A stretch of DNA of 7,312 bases, taken from contig JADZBZ010000468.1 in NCBI GenBank assembly GCA_020851835.1, positions 1-7,312 on the forward strand, in the 5' to 3' direction. Position numbers and translations under genes: made by a program. A model generated the notes under the pieces. That model saw only the letters and a list, made by a program, of their open reading frames with translations. It ran no database searches and was not told where the DNA came from. The first letter of the stretch is position 1. Every line of letters starts with the position of its first letter. Below are positions 5,537 to 7,312 of the stretch, in pieces. The stretch comes from Acidobacteriota bacterium (GTDB lineage Bacteria; Acidobacteriota; Vicinamibacteria; Vicinamibacterales; UBA2999).

Positions 5537-6898
5537 ATGGGTCACTCTCACGACGTTCCCGCTCGCCGCAATTTCCTGAAGCTGAGCGCCCGGCTGGCGG
5601 CGCTGGGGATCACCAGCCTCGGCGTCAAGCCCGCCGCGGGCTTCTTCGCCAGCGAGGTGCAGGCCCAGCGAGGCGTGTCCGATTACAAGGCGCTCGTGTG
5701 CGTCTACATGTTCGGCGGCAACGACAGCAACAACCTGATCGTGCCGGCGGACAACTACGCGGCCTACTCCGCGGCGCGCGGTGGCACGGGCGGCGTGGCT
5801 CTGGCCGCCAATACGCTGCTGCCCATTCCCGGCCCTGGCGGCGCCGCCTACGGGCTGCACCCGTCGCTCGCCGAGATGGTGCCGATCTACAACGCCGGCT
5901 ATCTGGCGTTCGTGCTGAACATGGGGGCCCTCATCCGTCCGCTGACCAAAGCCCAGTACCGCGCGGGCGGTCAGGCGCCGCCCAACCTGTTCTCGCACTC
6001 CGACCAGACCACCCAGGCCCAGACCGGTTCGCCGACCCAGCACACGGGCTGGGGAGGCCGGCTGCTCGACCTCTTCGGCGCCACCGATTCGTTGTCGGCC
6101 GTCTCGGTCTCGTCGCCAGCCATTTTCCTCGACGGCACCGACGTGCGCAGCAACGTCATCCCGCCAGGCGCGAACCTCGGTCTCAACGGCATGAGCTTCT
6201 GGCCGCCGGCAGCCGCCGACGCCCGGCGGCAGGCCGTCAACGCCATGGTGCTGATGGACGGGGGCAACCCGATTCGAGAGGCGGCCAACCGCATGTTCGC
6301 CGACGGTCTGCAACTGGCCGACACCCTGCAGGCGAGCGGCGGGCTGCCCCCGACGACCTGGCCGTTTCCGACCACCTCGATTGGCAACCAGTTGCGCGAG
6401 GTGGCCCGGTTGATCCGGGTGCGGTCGCAGATGGGGCCCGGACGCCAGGTGTTCTTCTGCTCGATTGGCGGCTTCGACACCCACAGCTCACAGATGGGCA
6501 CGCACGCCAATCTATTACGCGATCTATCGCAGTCCCTGTCCGCCTTCGCGTACGCGACGCTGGATCTGGGTCTGGCCGGCAACATCACGACGTTCACGCA
6601 GTCGGAGTTCAGCCGGACCACGCAGACCAATGGCACGGGCACCGACCATGCCTGGGGTGGGCACCACATGGTGATCGGCGGCGCGGTGCAGGGCGGACTC
6701 TACGGCTCGACGCCCGATTTCATCCTGGGCGGCGACATGGACACCAGCAACCGCGGCGCCTGGATCCCGACCATCGGGTCGGTCCAGTTCGGTGCGACGC
6801 TGGGCCGGTGGTTCGGGGCCACGCCCACCGAACTGGTCTGGGCATTCCCGGACCTCGTGAATTTCCCGGCGGCCGACCTCGGCTTCATGCGCGCCTAG
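5537..6898 (+). CDS. Tat-exported DUF1501 protein
   Basis: This 453-residue protein belongs to the DUF1501 family, related to the alkaline phosphatase/sulfatase fold but of unknown reaction. The N-terminus is a twin-arginine signal: RRNFLKL at residues 10-16, a mild hydrophobic stretch (about 20-38) and a likely cleavage site after VQA at 43. Export of folded, possibly metal-loaded protein is therefore expected. Family motifs follow in order: CVYMFGGNDSNNLIVP (Asp63), FSHSDQTTQAQTG (152-164), IGGFDTHSSQ (Asp314, His316), TQSEFSRT (Glu357) and GTDHAWGGHH (Asp370, His371, His376, His377). The Asp/His set resembles the two-metal ligands of the alkaline phosphatase superfamily, which is an inference. 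The protein closes with the family-like LVNFPAADLGFM. Length is normal for the family and no break is seen. It is co-transcribed with the DUF1800 gene 13 bp upstream, and this pairing recurs in many bacteria. Confidence 0.94.
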   Translation: MGHSHDVPARRNFLKLSARLAALGITSLGVKPAAGFFASEVQAQRGVSDYKALVCVYMFGGNDSNNLIVPADNYAAYSAARGGTGGVALAANTLLPIPGPGGAAYGLHPSLAEMVPIYNAGYLAFVLNMGALIRPLTKAQYRAGGQAPPNLFSHSDQTTQAQTGSPTQHTGWGGRLLDLFGATDSLSAVSVSSPAIFLDGTDVRSNVIPPGANLGLNGMSFWPPAAADARRQAVNAMVLMDGGNPIREAANRMFADGLQLADTLQASGGLPPTTWPFPTTSIGNQLREVARLIRVRSQMGPGRQVFFCSIGGFDTHSSQMGTHANLLRDLSQSLSAFAYATLDLGLAGNITTFTQSEFSRTTQTNGTGTDHAWGGHHMVIGGAVQGGLYGSTPDFILGGDMDTSNRGAWIPTIGSVQFGATLGRWFGATPTELVWAFPDLVNFPAADLGFMRA

Positions 6899-6920
6899 GC
6901 CGACCGGCAGGGCGACTGGT

Positions 6921-7312
6921 GTGACCGAGACTCGGATTTCTGTCGAGCGTATCGTGCGCCTGGGTATTCCCGTCGCATGGCAGGAGGCCGTCGAAGTGGC
7001 CCGCGTGGCCGGGGGGCTGTCCGACGCGAGGGGGATCCCGTTGCGCGCGTCGACCACGTTCATCTCCGCAATCGGCACGGTCGAGTTGGCGTGGGGCGCC
7101 GAGGACGCTCCCGACACCACCGTGTCGATGCCGCAGTTGCTGCGCCTCCTGCTCGAAGGGCAGCACGCCCCGCCCGAACTGCAGGCGTTTCTCGCCTCCG
7201 CCGACGATGCCCTGCTCGGGTTCCCGTCCGAGCACGACGGCGCGCCCACGCCGCGCGTCAACCTGTACTGGTTCGTCGGCCCCAATCCGGGCGTGCCCAT
7301 TGCGCGGCTGGC
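6921..7312 (+). CDS. Hypothetical protein, N-terminal part (3' truncated)
   Basis: The frame stays open from a GTG at 6921 to the window edge, giving 130 visible residues with the strong GC third-position bias of real genes here. A weak AGGG lies 8 bases upstream, and the start is 22 bp behind the DUF1501 stop, so it may share that transcript. I do not recognise the family. The N-terminus (MTETRISVERIVRLGIPVAW) is helical and has no signal peptide or membrane segment, so the protein looks cytoplasmic. Visible elements are a strand-like stretch TTFISAIGTVELAWG, a Leu-rich helix MPQLLRLLLEGQHAPPELQA (about 73-92), and VNLYWFVGPNPGVPIARLA at the edge. The helix followed by a Tyr-Trp-Phe...Pro patch vaguely recalls uncharacterised acidobacterial proteins linked to Ser/Thr kinase genes, from memory only. 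The rest of the gene is outside the window. Confidence 0.7.
   Translation, partial: MTETRISVERIVRLGIPVAWQEAVEVARVAGGLSDARGIPLRASTTFISAIGTVELAWGAEDAPDTTVSMPQLLRLLLEGQHAPPELQAFLASADDALLGFPSEHDGAPTPRVNLYWFVGPNPGVPIARL

Noticed and set aside
5510..6484. A 324-codon minus-strand open frame opposite the DUF1501 gene
   Set aside because: Composition is typical of an antisense shadow and the sense strand carries all DUF1501 motifs.
1..7312. Defence system, mobile element, CRISPR array or prophage
   Set aside because: No transposase, integrase, nuclease, Cas-like protein, regular spaced repeats or terminal inverted repeats were seen. The genes look like ordinary metabolic, transport and secreted functions.

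Overview
This window is GC-rich bacterial DNA, roughly two thirds G+C by eye, with tightly packed genes and Leu codons almost all CTG or CTC. The gene content is a truncated GMC oxidoreductase, an OFA-type MFS permease, a VOC protein and a secreted DUF1800/DUF1501 pair carrying FN3 domains behind a sigma-54 promoter. That mix fits a soil or sediment bacterium such as an Acidobacteriota (Vicinamibacteria-like) or myxobacterial/deltaproteobacterial lineage. I favour Acidobacteriota, but only as an inference from gene style. No rRNA, tRNA, CRISPR array, transposase or phage gene is visible.

Layout. (1) Positions 2-673, plus strand: C-terminal part of a GMC-family FAD oxidoreductase, cut by the window edge. 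(2) Positions 713-2239, minus strand, convergent with the first: a 508-residue oxalate/formate-antiporter-like (OFA) MFS permease with an unusual extra C-terminal membrane segment. (3) Positions 2325-2858, plus strand, divergent from the permease across an 85-bp gap: a 177-residue VOC (glyoxalase-fold) protein with all four metal ligands, possibly translated from a leaderless mRNA. (4) Positions 2859-3036: a 178-bp intergenic region holding repeated TTACC(C)G elements, a terminator-like hairpin and a strong -24/-12 sigma-54 promoter. (5) Positions 3037-5523 and 5537-6898, plus strand: a two-gene unit of a Sec-exported DUF1800 protein with three C-terminal FN3 domains and a Tat-exported DUF1501 protein. 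The second gene's ribosome binding site overlaps the first gene's stop codon. (6) From 6921, plus strand: the start of an unrecognised soluble protein, 22 bp behind DUF1501 and running off the window.

How the genes work together. The DUF1800/DUF1501 pair is the best-supported functional unit and the most interesting part of the window. Both products leave the cytoplasm, by different export routes. Their biochemical function is not established to my knowledge, and here the unit appears to be switched on by sigma-54 plus an enhancer-binding activator. The GMC, MFS and VOC genes look like ordinary small-molecule metabolism and transport, and nothing in the sequence ties them to the DUF1800/DUF1501 unit.
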